Position numbers and translations under genes: made by a program. From Myxococcota bacterium (GTDB taxonomy: Bacteria; Myxococcota_A; UBA796): 44,487 nt of DNA. This document shows positions 15,962 to 25,460 of this stretch, piece after piece. Each line of letters starts with the position of its first letter. The first letter of the stretch is position 1. The stretch spans positions 1-44,487 of the forward strand of contig JAQXDW010000093.1 of NCBI GenBank assembly GCA_029251165.1. The letters are read 5' to 3'. The notes under the pieces were generated by a model. That model was given only the letters and a program-made list of their open reading frames with translations. It did no database searches and was not told the origin of the DNA.

Positions 15962-17404
15962 ATGAATACCCCCCTCGTTCTTTCTCTCCTGCTCGGCGGC
16001 TGTGGAGCCAAGAAGGTCAACAGCATCCCGCAGACCAACACCCTGGTCCCCAGTGCTGGCGTTCACCTTCGAAACTCCTTCGACACCGATCCCTCCAGCT
16101 ATCTTGGCCGTTTCGTGCCCGACGCTGCCGCAGACATCGATGAGGGCAGCGCGATGCAGATGTCGTGCAGCCAGCACATCTCCTGGCAGTTCATCGACGG
16201 CGGCGGGGTTCGATACAACGAGATCCTCAGCGTCTCGACCGAGGTCGGGGCAAGGATGGGCGTGCCTGTGGTCGCCTCAGGATCCGCCAGCGCCAGCGCC
16301 GACAACGTGGTCCGGGTCAACTACACCCTGACCGGCAAGATGATTGCCAACATCGACGATCCGGATGCCTTCGCCGACTGCTGCCGTGCCCAGCCCGATC
16401 AGTGTGCGCGGCGCTACATCGGTGAGTTCATCCAGGGCACCGGCTCGGTCTACCACGAGGCCGCGCGAGCCGTCGGCGGAGAGGGAGAGGGCATGGATCC
16501 CTCCTCGGGCATCAACGGCGGGGTCGAGTTCTCTCACGGCACCAGCTGGCAGCGGGCGGTCGAGTTCGACAACCCGGTCTACTTCGCCTTCAAGGTCACC
16601 GAGACCCCGTACTCCCAGCAGGCAGTCCAGGCTGCCCCCTCGCCGGCCACAGCGCCGGATTCCGTCACGACACCACCGCCGGTCGCGCAGTGCGACGGCT
16701 GGATGGATGAGATGCCCGGAAAACCGGGAGGGACGTACTACCTCGGCATGTCCAAGCAGGCGCGTTCTGAGCAGGGAGCCCGCAACCGCGCCCTGACCAA
16801 CGTCCGCCTCCAGGCGGCCTCCAGCGGACAGATCGCACTGCCCGCCGGGATCGATGCCGACACCGCCTCGACGATGCTGCCCGGAGTCGCCGCAGAGGAC
16901 TGGTGCGTCGAGACCATCTCAACGGACAAGGGCGATCGCTTCATCGCCCGGGTGCTGGCCTTCCAGCCCAACCCGACCCCCGCTCAGCTTGCCGCCCTCG
17001 CCAGCGCCGCAGCCACACCGGAGCCGACTGCGCTGCCGGTCACACCGACCGCCACTCCAGCAGCCAGAGCGCCTGCGGCAGCCGCCACCGGGATGGTGCC
17101 CGATCCGATGAAGCGCACCGCAAGTGCGATGTCTTCGGGCAACTTCAGCGCCCTGATCGGCAGCCTCAACAGCGTCAGCTTTTCTTCCGACAAGCTCAAC
17201 CTCATCCAAACCGCAGCAGCGAGCAACCACTTCACCGTACGCCAGGTCGCAACCATCCTGGAGACCCTCAGCTTCTCCTCCGACCAGCTCAAGGCCCTCT
17301 CTGCCCTGCGCCCGATGATCGTAGATCCTCAGAACGCTGCTCAGCTCGGCGCCGTGTTCAGCTTCTCCTCGGACCTCGAAGAGGCCATGAAGCTCTTTCA
17401 GTAG
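15962..17404 (+). CDS. Lipoprotein with C-terminal DUF4476 domain
   Basis: 480 aa. ATG 15962 follows a strong ribosome site (ccggagg). The leader MNTPLVLSLLLGGC has a lipobox LGGC. Residues about 20-210 are an unrecognised, cysteine-containing beta-rich region; about 240-335 (CDGWMDEMPGKPGG, GMSKQARSEQGARNRALTN) resembles an LPP20-type segment. After a Pro/Ala/Thr linker the last ~95 residues are DUF4476, with three tandem helical repeats marked by the recurring phrase FSSDKL/FSFSSDQL/FSFSSDLE. DUF4476 is found at the end of many Bacteroidota and Myxococcota exported proteins; its function is unknown. Membrane-anchored periplasmic or outer-membrane location is inferred. It is separated from the pseudokinase gene by 266 bp that hold no gene. 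Confidence 0.85.
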   Translation: MNTPLVLSLLLGGCGAKKVNSIPQTNTLVPSAGVHLRNSFDTDPSSYLGRFVPDAAADIDEGSAMQMSCSQHISWQFIDGGGVRYNEILSVSTEVGARMGVPVVASGSASASADNVVRVNYTLTGKMIANIDDPDAFADCCRAQPDQCARRYIGEFIQGTGSVYHEAARAVGGEGEGMDPSSGINGGVEFSHGTSWQRAVEFDNPVYFAFKVTETPYSQQAVQAAPSPATAPDSVTTPPPVAQCDGWMDEMPGKPGGTYYLGMSKQARSEQGARNRALTNVRLQAASSGQIALPAGIDADTASTMLPGVAAEDWCVETISTDKGDRFIARVLAFQPNPTPAQLAALASAAATPEPTALPVTPTATPAARAPAAAATGMVPDPMKRTASAMSSGNFSALIGSLNSVSFSSDKLNLIQTAAASNHFTVRQVATILETLSFSSDQLKALSALRPMIVDPQNAAQLGAVFSFSSDLEEAMKLFQ

Positions 17405-17670
17405 CGGCCTCCGACGCACCGGTCGCTGCCGAATTTCTGCACACGACAGCATCGCGGGCCGCTGAGCGTCACCAGAAGAGATGCCCTGCGGGGAGTGCGT
17501 CCGGGCACCCCGGCGACGGGTCTGCCCGGTCAGGATGACGTGGATTCCGCATCCCGCTCCCGCAGCGCGTATGATGGCGCCACTCGTCCATATACAGACT
17601 CGCATAATGAAGTTCTCTCGCGGTACAATACCGAACACCTACCAGATGCGGTCTTCGCGCGCGGGCTGGC

Positions 17671-20600
17671 ATGTTTCCAGAGACTGAGCGGCTCTCTGGG
17701 CCGGTACTGCTGGGCCGCGGTGCGCTGGGGCGGGTCTACCGGGCGGAGGACACCGTCGACGGCTCCGTCCTCGCAGTTCGCGTCCTTCCGCCGGCCGCCC
17801 CCTGGGCAAAGTACCGCCTACAGAGTGGCTTCTCTAGCCTTCAGTCGATCGACCATCAGAACCTGGTCCGCCCAACGGATCTGCATGATGCGGGCGAGCC
17901 GTGGTTCATCACGATGGCCCATGTCGACGGACCGACCCTCCCGGAGTGGATCCAGCAGCACGCTGGTCCAGGCGCAATTCAAGAGGGCTTCGGTCAGCTC
18001 ACCCGAGGACTGATGGCCCTGCACCGGGCTGGGATGCTCCACCGCAACCTCAAGCCGAGCAACGTTCGCGTCGATGCCCGGGGCGTCGTCAAGATTCTCG
18101 ACAGCGGACTGGCCGGACTGCTGTTCGATCCCCACGTTGCCTCCAATGCGCCCACCACCCGCTACGAGGCACCAGAGCTTCGTGCCTGTCCAGAGCAGGT
18201 CAGCGCAGCGGCGGACTGGTTCAGCCTCGGGGTGCTCCTCCGCGAGCAGCTTTCGGACGCGGAGGGTCCACTCACTGCGCTCTGCGCCGCGCTCACCCAC
18301 CCCGACCCGACAATGCGACCCGATGGCCCCGCGGTCCTCGCCGTGCTGGTCGCCATCCCCGCCTGGCCGCCGCGCCGCCTGGTCGGGCACCCGATCGTCG
18401 AGCGCGGGGCGTGCCTGGTGGCGCTGGAGCGCTGCTGGGAGCAGTGCCAGGATGGGCCGGTGATCGCCCTGCTGAGCGGACGCAGCGGTGACGGCGCGAC
18501 CACCATCGCAGAGCACTTCCTCACCCGACTCGCCGAAGACATCCCCACCATCACGATCCACAGCCACATCCCCTCTCGAACCCCGCTCGGGCTGGTGCGC
18601 CGGATCGTCGCCGCGCTCCCGGTGGTTCCCGTCGCCGGCCTCAGTCCGGCGCTGCGTCAGGTGTTCCCAATCCTCCGAGACCAACAGGAAGCACCCAGCA
18701 ACATCGCCGTGCCGCTGGATCCCCGCGCGACACGCTTCCAAGCACTCGACGATCTGCGGGCACTGCTCGTCACCGCGACCGAGGCATCTCCGCTGGTGCT
18801 CCTCCTCGACGATCTCCACCACGCCGACGCTGTCTCAGCCCAGGTGCTCGCGGACATTCTGACCGCCGCGGCTCCACCCCGGCTGCTGCTGCTCGGGACC
18901 TGCCCGTCCGAGTCGCTGTCCGAGGCGGCCTTCCTTCAGGACTGGACCGAGCTGGAGGAGCAGGCTGGCCCGGCCGGGTGGCTGCATCGCATCTCGGTTC
19001 CGCCGCTGTCCAGCGCAGCCCTGCATGACTGCCTTCGTCAGCAAGGGCTCGCAGCACCGGAGCAGCGCGCCCGGATCGTCTCCGCTGCTGCCGGCAGCCC
19101 GCTGTTCGCCTGCAGCCTCCTCCGGACCGGGCTCTCCAACACCAAGGGCATGCCGCAGCTGACCCATCGGCAGCTGCTGACCCGTCACATCGCCACACGC
19201 TCCACCCGACAGCAGCGCATCCTGGAGGTTCTCGCTGCGGCACAGCAGGCGCTGCCATCAGAGATGCTGACTGAGATCCTCGGCGAGGACAGCCGCGACG
19301 ATCTCGCCATGCTCCACAGCGACGGCCTGATCACTGCACCGCCAGACATCAGCCTGGCCCATGAGCGCGTCTGCGATGCCGTCCAGGCCCGCGCAGCCCC
19401 CATGCTCTACCACCGCAGCATCGCCCAGGCCCTCATCGAGCACGAGCCGAGTGAGCCGGTCCGGATCTACTGGCACCTGCTGGCATCCGGCGATCCAGCC
19501 AGCGCCGTCCCCTATGCCATCGCCGCTGCCGATCAGGCCGCCGCATCGCTGCAGCTGGAGGCCGCCGGCACCCACTACCGGCTCGCGCTCGCTCACCTGC
19601 CGGCCAGCGATATCCGACGGAAGCGGGTGGTCGCAGCAGCCGCAGCGGTGATGGTCCGGCTGGGACTGTCCCGAGAGGCTGCGCCGCTGCTGGAAGAGAT
19701 CGCAACGCGGCGTGGAGATGATGCCGACTGGACACGTCGGGCGGCCGAGCAGTGGATCGCCGCCGGAGAGCACACCCGCGGCCTGGAGATGCTCCAGACC
19801 CTCCTGGAGCGTTCCGGTGTTCGCTGGCCGAGCGGGCGAACGGAGCAGGCTGTCCTGCTGCGCCTCGGCATGACCCGGCTGCGCCTCCTGGCCCTGCCAG
19901 AGGGCTGGGACACCGGCAGTACAGAGTCCGCAGCAACACATCGAATGGCGCTGTGCTGGACGGCTGCCCTGGCCCTGTGGAGGGTCGATCCGCTGCGGGT
20001 GCAGTACCTCTTGATGACCGGTCTCCAGCACGCGCTGCGCGCAAAGGCCGCTCGCCAGGCCGCGCGCTTTGGGCTGCTGCTCTACACGGCTCGCGGCAGC
20101 ACGCCCGATCGCCTCTCAGCCTGTCAGGCGCTCGCCCGTCGCATCGATCAGCCCGAGCTGCATGCCCTGGCAGACTGGACCACCGCTGCAACGTCCCATG
20201 CTGGCAATCCCCAGCGGAGCATCCCCAGCTACCGCTGCGCGCGCGATCGCTTCGAACAAGACTGCCCAGAAGCCATCTGGGAGAGCGCGATGACCCGTAT
20301 CGGGCTGCTCGACGCGCTGTGGTGGTCTGGACGGCTCGAGCTTCTCCGCCCAATGTGGCAAGACAACCTCAAGCGCGCCCGCAGCCTCAAGGATCAGTCG
20401 CTGTGGTGTGCCGCGGCGCTGGCCGGGGGACGGCTTGCGCTGCTGGAAGGCCGCGTCGGCCGCGCCCGAGAGCGCGTCGCTCAGATCCGCGCCCGCCCAC
20501 GGCCCCTCGCAGAGCACCTCCACGCTCGCCTCCTCGGTGCTCGCTGCGCGCTCTACACGGGCGAGCTCGATGGCATCGCCACAGAAGTCGAGGCGATCTG

Positions 20601-21045
20601 GCGGGCACTGGACAGCGCCAGCCTCTTCGGACTTCCCGCGCTGCAGCTGCACGCCCTCGACCTCCGCGCTGCGGCCCTCGCTGCGCTCCGGAGCGCCCAC
20701 GCCGCCGGCATACCCCCTGCCGACGCTCCCAGCAGCCGCGCGCTCAGCCGTGCTGAGGGACGAGTCCGCAAGACCCTCGAGCGCAGCGGACGGGCTGACA
20801 TGAAGGCCCTCGCGGGCCTCCACCGAGGCAGCATCCTGGCCGCACAGGGCAACCGCGACGGGGCGCGTGGTGTCCTCACCAGCACCCGGACGATGCTGGA
20901 GTCTGCGGGCCTCACCCTTCACGTCGCGCTGTGCACCGCCGCGATCAGCCACCTGTCCGACGCCCCCGACGACACCCCCCTCCTCAAGCTCGGCGTCCTC
21001 GAGCCGAGCGCCCTGCTCCAGGCATACCTGCCCGGCGTACTCTGA
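17671..21045 (+). CDS. Kinase-like / AAA ATPase-like / TPR giant with degenerate active sites
   Basis: 1124 aa with the PknK/MalT-like layout: Ser/Thr kinase fold (1-230), STAND/AAA_16-like ATPase (about 245-520), then helical TPR-like repeats to the end. The kinase fold is clear (LLGRGALGRVYRA, HRNLKPSN, YEAPEL, ADWFSLGVLL). However, the VAIK lysine is Arg37 (LAVRVL), the HRD aspartate is Asn126 (HRN) and DFG is DSG (Asp144 kept). The ATPase Walker A is GRSGDGAT (270-277), with Ala276 in place of the essential Lys, while Walker B VLLLDDLHH (Asp380/381) is intact. It is thus probably a double pseudoenzyme acting as a scaffold or sensor, which is inference. It is cytosolic. No DNA-binding domain is visible. 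The ATG 17671 start has no good ribosome site. Confidence 0.9.
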   Translation: MFPETERLSGPVLLGRGALGRVYRAEDTVDGSVLAVRVLPPAAPWAKYRLQSGFSSLQSIDHQNLVRPTDLHDAGEPWFITMAHVDGPTLPEWIQQHAGPGAIQEGFGQLTRGLMALHRAGMLHRNLKPSNVRVDARGVVKILDSGLAGLLFDPHVASNAPTTRYEAPELRACPEQVSAAADWFSLGVLLREQLSDAEGPLTALCAALTHPDPTMRPDGPAVLAVLVAIPAWPPRRLVGHPIVERGACLVALERCWEQCQDGPVIALLSGRSGDGATTIAEHFLTRLAEDIPTITIHSHIPSRTPLGLVRRIVAALPVVPVAGLSPALRQVFPILRDQQEAPSNIAVPLDPRATRFQALDDLRALLVTATEASPLVLLLDDLHHADAVSAQVLADILTAAAPPRLLLLGTCPSESLSEAAFLQDWTELEEQAGPAGWLHRISVPPLSSAALHDCLRQQGLAAPEQRARIVSAAAGSPLFACSLLRTGLSNTKGMPQLTHRQLLTRHIATRSTRQQRILEVLAAAQQALPSEMLTEILGEDSRDDLAMLHSDGLITAPPDISLAHERVCDAVQARAAPMLYHRSIAQALIEHEPSEPVRIYWHLLASGDPASAVPYAIAAADQAAASLQLEAAGTHYRLALAHLPASDIRRKRVVAAAAAVMVRLGLSREAAPLLEEIATRRGDDADWTRRAAEQWIAAGEHTRGLEMLQTLLERSGVRWPSGRTEQAVLLRLGMTRLRLLALPEGWDTGSTESAATHRMALCWTAALALWRVDPLRVQYLLMTGLQHALRAKAARQAARFGLLLYTARGSTPDRLSACQALARRIDQPELHALADWTTAATSHAGNPQRSIPSYRCARDRFEQDCPEAIWESAMTRIGLLDALWWSGRLELLRPMWQDNLKRARSLKDQSLWCAAALAGGRLALLEGRVGRARERVAQIRARPRPLAEHLHARLLGARCALYTGELDGIATEVEAIWRALDSASLFGLPALQLHALDLRAAALAALRSAHAAGIPPADAPSSRALSRAEGRVRKTLERSGRADMKALAGLHRGSILAAQGNRDGARGVLTSTRTMLESAGLTLHVALCTAAISHLSDAPDDTPLLKLGVLEPSALLQAYLPGVL

Positions 21046-21171
21046 GGCACCGGCTGACCGCAGCATGCGCTCCGACGTCAGCCCTGGCGTGATGTGTTGC
21101 CACAGCCAGCACAGTCCTGGCCGGGATCGACCGTCCGGTCACGACGGAGAGCAAGGTCCTCGCGCACGGAG

Positions 21172-21816
21172 CTACCGACGCACGACCCCCTCCGCCAGCG
21201 CCACACCACACAGCATGCCGACCAGGACATCACCCTCCGCCAGCGGGCCGACCCCGGCGGGGGTGCCTGTGAGGATGAGATCACCAGGAACAAGCGGGAT
21301 GCGGTGGCTGAGGAACGACAAGAAGTCGCCGATGGAGAACAACATCTGGCGGCAGTGACCAGACTGGCGGACCTCCCCGTTGATGGTCAGGGTCAGGTCG
21401 AGGTCGGTCAGGTCAAAGCCAGCGGCCGGCAGCAGCTCCGAGAGCGGACAGGCCCCGGCGAAGCTCTTGGCGAGGTCCCAGGGATGGCCCTTCGCCTTCA
21501 GCGCGCTCTGGGCCTCACGGAGGGTGAGGTCGAGGGCGAGGCCGACATGGCTGATGCCGGCGAGGCAGGCTGCTGGGGCGGCAGCAGTGAGCGGTGAGCC
21601 GAGTCGAACGGCGATCTCCAGCTCGTGATCGCAGCGACCGAGGGCCGTCGGGATGGACAGCTCACCGGCAAACGGCACGATGCAGGTCCGCGACTTGGTG
21701 AAGATCAGCGGCGACTTCGAGACCGGATTGCCGAGCTCAGCAGCATGGGCAGCGTAGTTTCGACCAACGCAGTAGATCGCGTTGACGTCCGAAGGGGTCA
21801 GGGTGAGGCGTGTCAT
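21172..21816 (-). CDS. Fumarylacetoacetate hydrolase family protein (acylpyruvase-like)
   Basis: 214 aa from ATG 21816; the longer frame upstream has no protein character. FAH-fold marks are IYCVGRNYAAHAAELGN near the start, SPLIFTKS, the metal-binding Glu/Asp set in CDHELEIAVRLG and VGLALDLTLRE, GHPWDLAKSF with the catalytic Lys, LTINGEVRQ, SIGDFLSFLSH, and GDLILTGTPAGVGPL at the end. Length and motifs match the short FAHD1/YcgM type, which are Mg-dependent acylpyruvate hydrolases or oxaloacetate decarboxylases. It is cytosolic and stands alone on the minus strand. Confidence 0.93.
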   Translation of the reverse strand: MTRLTLTPSDVNAIYCVGRNYAAHAAELGNPVSKSPLIFTKSRTCIVPFAGELSIPTALGRCDHELEIAVRLGSPLTAAAPAACLAGISHVGLALDLTLREAQSALKAKGHPWDLAKSFAGACPLSELLPAAGFDLTDLDLTLTINGEVRQSGHCRQMLFSIGDFLSFLSHRIPLVPGDLILTGTPAGVGPLAEGDVLVGMLCGVALAEGVVRR

Positions 21817-21996
21817 GACCCCACAGTGTAGCCCTCCGGAGGCCCCGGTGAGTCTGCGTGTGCCGCTGGAGCACACTGGCCCCATGCGCCCAGAGCACCC
21901 ATGCCCTCGGAGGCATGGGCCGTGCACGTGCGCATCGAGCGTATGACGCTGAGGCTCCACATCCACGCCCAGGCGAGCCGGACGCCGCGCGTCGCC

Positions 21997-23448
21997 TCAG
22001 CGCGTCACCTCAAACGCACCCAGGATCGCCTGCTCGGGGGTGATCCACTGGACCGGCAGCTCCAGGCTGGTGACCTGCGCCTCGATCAGCGTGCGATCCC
22101 CGACGATCACCCACAGCCGAGGGCGGTCGGTCATCCAGGACTCGGCACAGGCCACCGTGTCTGCCGGCGTGAGCGCATTTGCTGTGGACAGCCGACCGCT
22201 GAGATCCGCCAGAGTCTGCTCCTGGAGAATGAGCTGCTGGTAGAAGCTCGCGGCGGTGCCAGCGGTCTCCAGGCGACGGTTCCACCACGTGACGTCATCG
22301 AGCCAGGCCGCCTCGACCTCATCTGCAGTCGTGCCGCTGGCGACCATGGTGTCCAGCTCCGCACGAATCTCGGTGACCGCGCCGGCCACGTTCTCCGCCT
22401 CGACATCCACCGAGGCCGCCCAGAAGCCGTGGGTCTTTCCAGCGCTGTGCCAGCTCCCGGCTCCGTACGTCCAGCCCTTCTCCTCGCGGAGGTTGCTGTT
22501 CAGGCGGCTGGTGAAGCTGCCGCCGAGGGCAAAGTCGATGGCAGACATCGGAACCCGATCCGCAGCATCTCGGCTCGGAGCCGCTGTGATCAGCCGAACC
22601 GCAGCCTGGGAACCGGGCATGTGGATCGCGACGACGCTGGAGGCTCCCATTGACGCAACCTCCGGCAGCGCCGTCCGCGCTCCAGGGACTCCGAGGTCAC
22701 CGACAAGCGAGACGATGTCGTCCTGGATGTCTGCCAGCGCGATGTCTCCGACCACAAGGACGTGCACCGGGGCCTCCGAGAGCAGCCGGGCGTGCACGGC
22801 GCGGAGGTGGCGGCGGCGAACCTTCTGGATCGCGCCGAGGTCCGGGCGCTGGCCGTAGATGCTGTCAGCAGGGTAGAAGCCGTACTTCCGGGCCGTCGAG
22901 GCAACGTCGCCCATGTCTGCAGGGCCGGTGTCCTCGTACCAGTCCAGCGTGTTTTCCTTGGACAGCTTCAGCTCTCCACGGGGCAGCCCCGGGGTGTGCA
23001 GGACAGCCTCCAGGAGCGCGAGCCCGTCGTCGAGCGCGGTGCGGGGAATGGTCAGCTCCAGGCCACCGGTGGTCCGCCCCATCCACGACAGCAGGCTGGC
23101 GTCGAGGCTGTCGAGCAGCGCCTCGGTCTCCTCAGATCCGGCCTCCTGCGAGGCGAGCTCCCAGACGTTGGTCAGCATCCGGCAGTCCGCCGTGTCTGGA
23201 CAGAGGTCCAGACTTCCGCGCTCGAACATCACCATCACCTCGACCTTTCGCACCCCATCCACCTGCAGGTGACTGAGGGTGAGCCCAGGGCGAAGGGTCG
23301 TGGTGGTCATGGCAGGCAAGGCCAGGACCTCCGGGAGGTGAACCGCTGGCGGCGCGGAGCGGTCAGGGGTCTCGGGCTTTGGGATGAGGTCGGGCGAGGG
23401 CTCGTCGTCCTGGGCATACAGCAGGGCGCTCAGCAGCAGCGGGGTCAT
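21997..23448 (-). CDS. M16 peptidase, non-catalytic (R/Y) subunit
   Basis: 483 aa from ATG 23448, which overlaps the upstream stop in an ATGA junction. A very short signal (MTPLLLSALLYAQ) suggests export. The M16 fold is recognisable: a substrate-binding R...Y pair in NSNLREEKGWTYGAGSW, LGGSFTSRLN, and HVLVVGDIALADI. The zinc motif HxxEH is absent; the matching place reads RMLTNVWELASQEAG. Paired M16 genes with one HxxEH subunit and one R/Y subunit form heterodimeric or clam-shell proteases (mitochondrial processing peptidase type, and bacterial M16B pairs). The adjacent upstream gene supplies the catalytic half, so this is the partner subunit. Both probably act in the periplasm. Confidence 0.92.
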   Translation of the reverse strand: MTPLLLSALLYAQDDEPSPDLIPKPETPDRSAPPAVHLPEVLALPAMTTTTLRPGLTLSHLQVDGVRKVEVMVMFERGSLDLCPDTADCRMLTNVWELASQEAGSEETEALLDSLDASLLSWMGRTTGGLELTIPRTALDDGLALLEAVLHTPGLPRGELKLSKENTLDWYEDTGPADMGDVASTARKYGFYPADSIYGQRPDLGAIQKVRRRHLRAVHARLLSEAPVHVLVVGDIALADIQDDIVSLVGDLGVPGARTALPEVASMGASSVVAIHMPGSQAAVRLITAAPSRDAADRVPMSAIDFALGGSFTSRLNSNLREEKGWTYGAGSWHSAGKTHGFWAASVDVEAENVAGAVTEIRAELDTMVASGTTADEVEAAWLDDVTWWNRRLETAGTAASFYQQLILQEQTLADLSGRLSTANALTPADTVACAESWMTDRPRLWVIVGDRTLIEAQVTSLELPVQWITPEQAILGAFEVTR

Positions 23449-24815
23449 GGAAGCTCCACGGAGACAGCACCAGGCAGGGCACCCTCGGTGCCCTCGGGAA
23501 TGACAGAGAGGGTGGTCCGGCGCTCCGGAGTCAGCCAGGTCTGGGTGACCCGAACAACGTCCTCTGCGGTGACGTCCGCGTATCGCTTCCACTCCTCAGC
23601 GAAGCAGTCTGGGCGACCATAGTGGACCATGCAGTCGGTGAGGTGCTCGGCGCGGTCCTCGGGACGCTCCAAGGAGTCGAGGAGACCCGCGAGCATGACA
23701 GACTTCGTCCGTGCCATCTCCGCCGGAGTGGGTGGGTGGTCGATGATGTCTGCCAGCACCCCGGTGATCATCCGATCCATCTTCGAGATCTTCGGCTTCA
23801 TCGCAGCGGTGTAGATGATGAACTGGCTGGCCAGCTCGCCAGCGCTGAGCCACGCCCAGGTCTCGCTGGCGATCCGACGCTTGTAATACATCGCGTCGTC
23901 CAGGCGGGTCCCCCGGCCGTACGAGAGGATGTAGCTGAGCGTCTCCAGGGCGGCAGCGTCGGGGTGCAGACCAGCGGGGGTCGACCAGCCCATCCACAGC
24001 CCCCAGTCCTCCACGCCATCTTCCAGCACGCCGTTTCCGCCCCCTTCAGGGAGCACGGTCTCCGTGAGCCGCGGGGTCTGCGGTGCCGGCTTGCCGGGAA
24101 CATCAGAGAACCACCACTCCACCCGCGCCAGCATCTCCTCGGCGTCAAAGTTGCCGACCAGGGCGAGCACCGTGTTGTCCGGGCGGTAGTGACGCTGCCA
24201 GAAGTCCTGAGTGCCCGCCACGCTGAAGCCCTCGACATCGGCGACGGTCCCGATGACCGGGACGTGGTAGGGGTGCCCCTCAGGCCACATCAGCCGAGAG
24301 AAGGTGTCCCAGTCTCGGCCATGGGGATCGGCATAGCCCTCGGCGCGCTCCTGGAGGACCACATCGCGCTGGTTCGCCACGTTCTCCTCGGTGACCCCGG
24401 CGGAGAGGAAGCCGAGCCGGTCGCTCTCCAGAAACAAGGCCAGCTCTGCAGCCCCAGAGGGGAAGGTCATGTGGTAGGCGGTGGTGTCCTCGGAGGTCCA
24501 GGCGTTGTTGCTGCCGCCAGCCTGGGTCAGCCACGCATCGAAGCTGGCACCGGGGACGTTCGCGGAGCCCTCGAACATGAGGTGCTCGAACAGGTGTGCG
24601 CAGCCACGCTCCCCGTCCTCCTCGTCTCGCGAGCCCACTCCGAACCGGAGATGAAGCGCGACGGTGTCGGTGCGGCGAGCTTCTTCAAGGATGACGGTGA
24701 GGCCATTGTCGAGGACAGTGGTGATCGCGCCTGTGCTCAGCAAGGGCTGATCTGGCGGAGGTGCCGCGAGGACGATGGGGATGAACAGCAGCACGCAGGA
24801 ATCTCCAGGTCTCAA
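23445..24815 (-). CDS. M16 zinc peptidase, catalytic subunit
   Basis: 456 aa. The inverzincin motif HxxEH is present as HLFEH (His74-His78), followed by a downstream glutamate region (ENVANQRDVVLQERAEGY) that supplies the third zinc ligand. Other family marks are FGVGSRDEEDGERGCAH, LTQAGGSNNAWTSEDTT, YHVPVIG, FWQRHYRPDNTVLALVGNF and SYGRGTRLDD. The N-terminus (CVLLFIPIVLAAPPP) is a plausible signal peptide, so the enzyme probably works in the periplasm. Its stop overlaps the start of the R/Y subunit gene by 4 bp, which points to 1:1 synthesis. The substrate is unknown; M16B enzymes cut small peptides or signal-peptide remnants. Confidence 0.93.
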   Translation of the reverse strand: MRPGDSCVLLFIPIVLAAPPPDQPLLSTGAITTVLDNGLTVILEEARRTDTVALHLRFGVGSRDEEDGERGCAHLFEHLMFEGSANVPGASFDAWLTQAGGSNNAWTSEDTTAYHMTFPSGAAELALFLESDRLGFLSAGVTEENVANQRDVVLQERAEGYADPHGRDWDTFSRLMWPEGHPYHVPVIGTVADVEGFSVAGTQDFWQRHYRPDNTVLALVGNFDAEEMLARVEWWFSDVPGKPAPQTPRLTETVLPEGGGNGVLEDGVEDWGLWMGWSTPAGLHPDAAALETLSYILSYGRGTRLDDAMYYKRRIASETWAWLSAGELASQFIIYTAAMKPKISKMDRMITGVLADIIDHPPTPAEMARTKSVMLAGLLDSLERPEDRAEHLTDCMVHYGRPDCFAEEWKRYADVTAEDVVRVTQTWLTPERRTTLSVIPEGTEGALPGAVSVELP

Positions 24816-24976
24816 GAATCAGGCAAGCACTGACCCGCCCGCAGGAAGCGACGTTCGATCTTTATATGGCGGTGGTGGTCAGCTGAGCACGTTCACACTT
24901 CTGACCGTGCCTTTTTAACCATTTGGAGCGAAGAAAGCGCGCCAGCACAGGCACACATCTTGCGATTACCATCACC

Positions 24977-25450
24977 ATGTTCCCGATGATACTCGCCTGT
25001 ACATCACCGCCCCCGGACTCTGGGGGCTCGCCCGTGCTCGATCTACCGGAGCACAGCGAGTGCCTGCCCAGCGCTGGCGACTCCTACAGCGACGCGATCT
25101 GCCAGGCGGTCGTTGATGAGGCCGGTCGGCAGCCAACCGTTAGCGAGAACAAGTCCGGGATGCCGCCCGACTGGACCGACCCTCGGCTCAACGATCCGGA
25201 GTACCGCTGGCTCACGAGCGAGGTCAAGCGGTGCGCCTGCCGCTGCTGTCACACCGGGGCCTTCGGCGGAGCCGGGGTCTACTTCTGGAACCTGGAGCAC
25301 CAGCCGGTCTGGATCGACAGCGCCAGCGGGTGGTCCCTGTCCGTCCTCGGCGGCTGGACCGACGAAGACGACCAGACGCTACCGACCGATGACATCGACC
25401 GGCTTCGGGCACTGATTGAGGCCGAGATGGACCGACGACAGGGCAACTGA
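24977..25450 (+). CDS. Small lipoprotein with CRCCH heme-like motif
   Basis: 157 aa from ATG 24977 (MFPMILACTS). A TTG at 24923 would add a basic n-region (ERRKRASTGTHLAITIT), so the start is open. The lipobox is MILAC. The core is KRCACRCCHTG followed by FGGAGVYFWNLEHQPVWIDSASGWSL. CRCCH fits the c-type heme-binding pattern CxxCH, and two further Cys sit just before it (CAC). A single heme c or a metal-thiolate site is possible. I recall no named family. The rest is Asp/Glu-rich. Periplasmic or outer-membrane location is inferred. The 160-bp upstream region, divergent from the M16 pair, is A+T-rich and may hold both promoters. Confidence 0.75.
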   Translation: MFPMILACTSPPPDSGGSPVLDLPEHSECLPSAGDSYSDAICQAVVDEAGRQPTVSENKSGMPPDWTDPRLNDPEYRWLTSEVKRCACRCCHTGAFGGAGVYFWNLEHQPVWIDSASGWSLSVLGGWTDEDDQTLPTDDIDRLRALIEAEMDRRQGN

Positions 25451-25460
25451 GCTGCTGCCG

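Noticed and set aside
24887..24916. gcacg...cgtgc plus ctttttaa as a terminator
   Set aside because: The stem is only 5 bp with a 14-base loop, and no plus-strand gene ends upstream.
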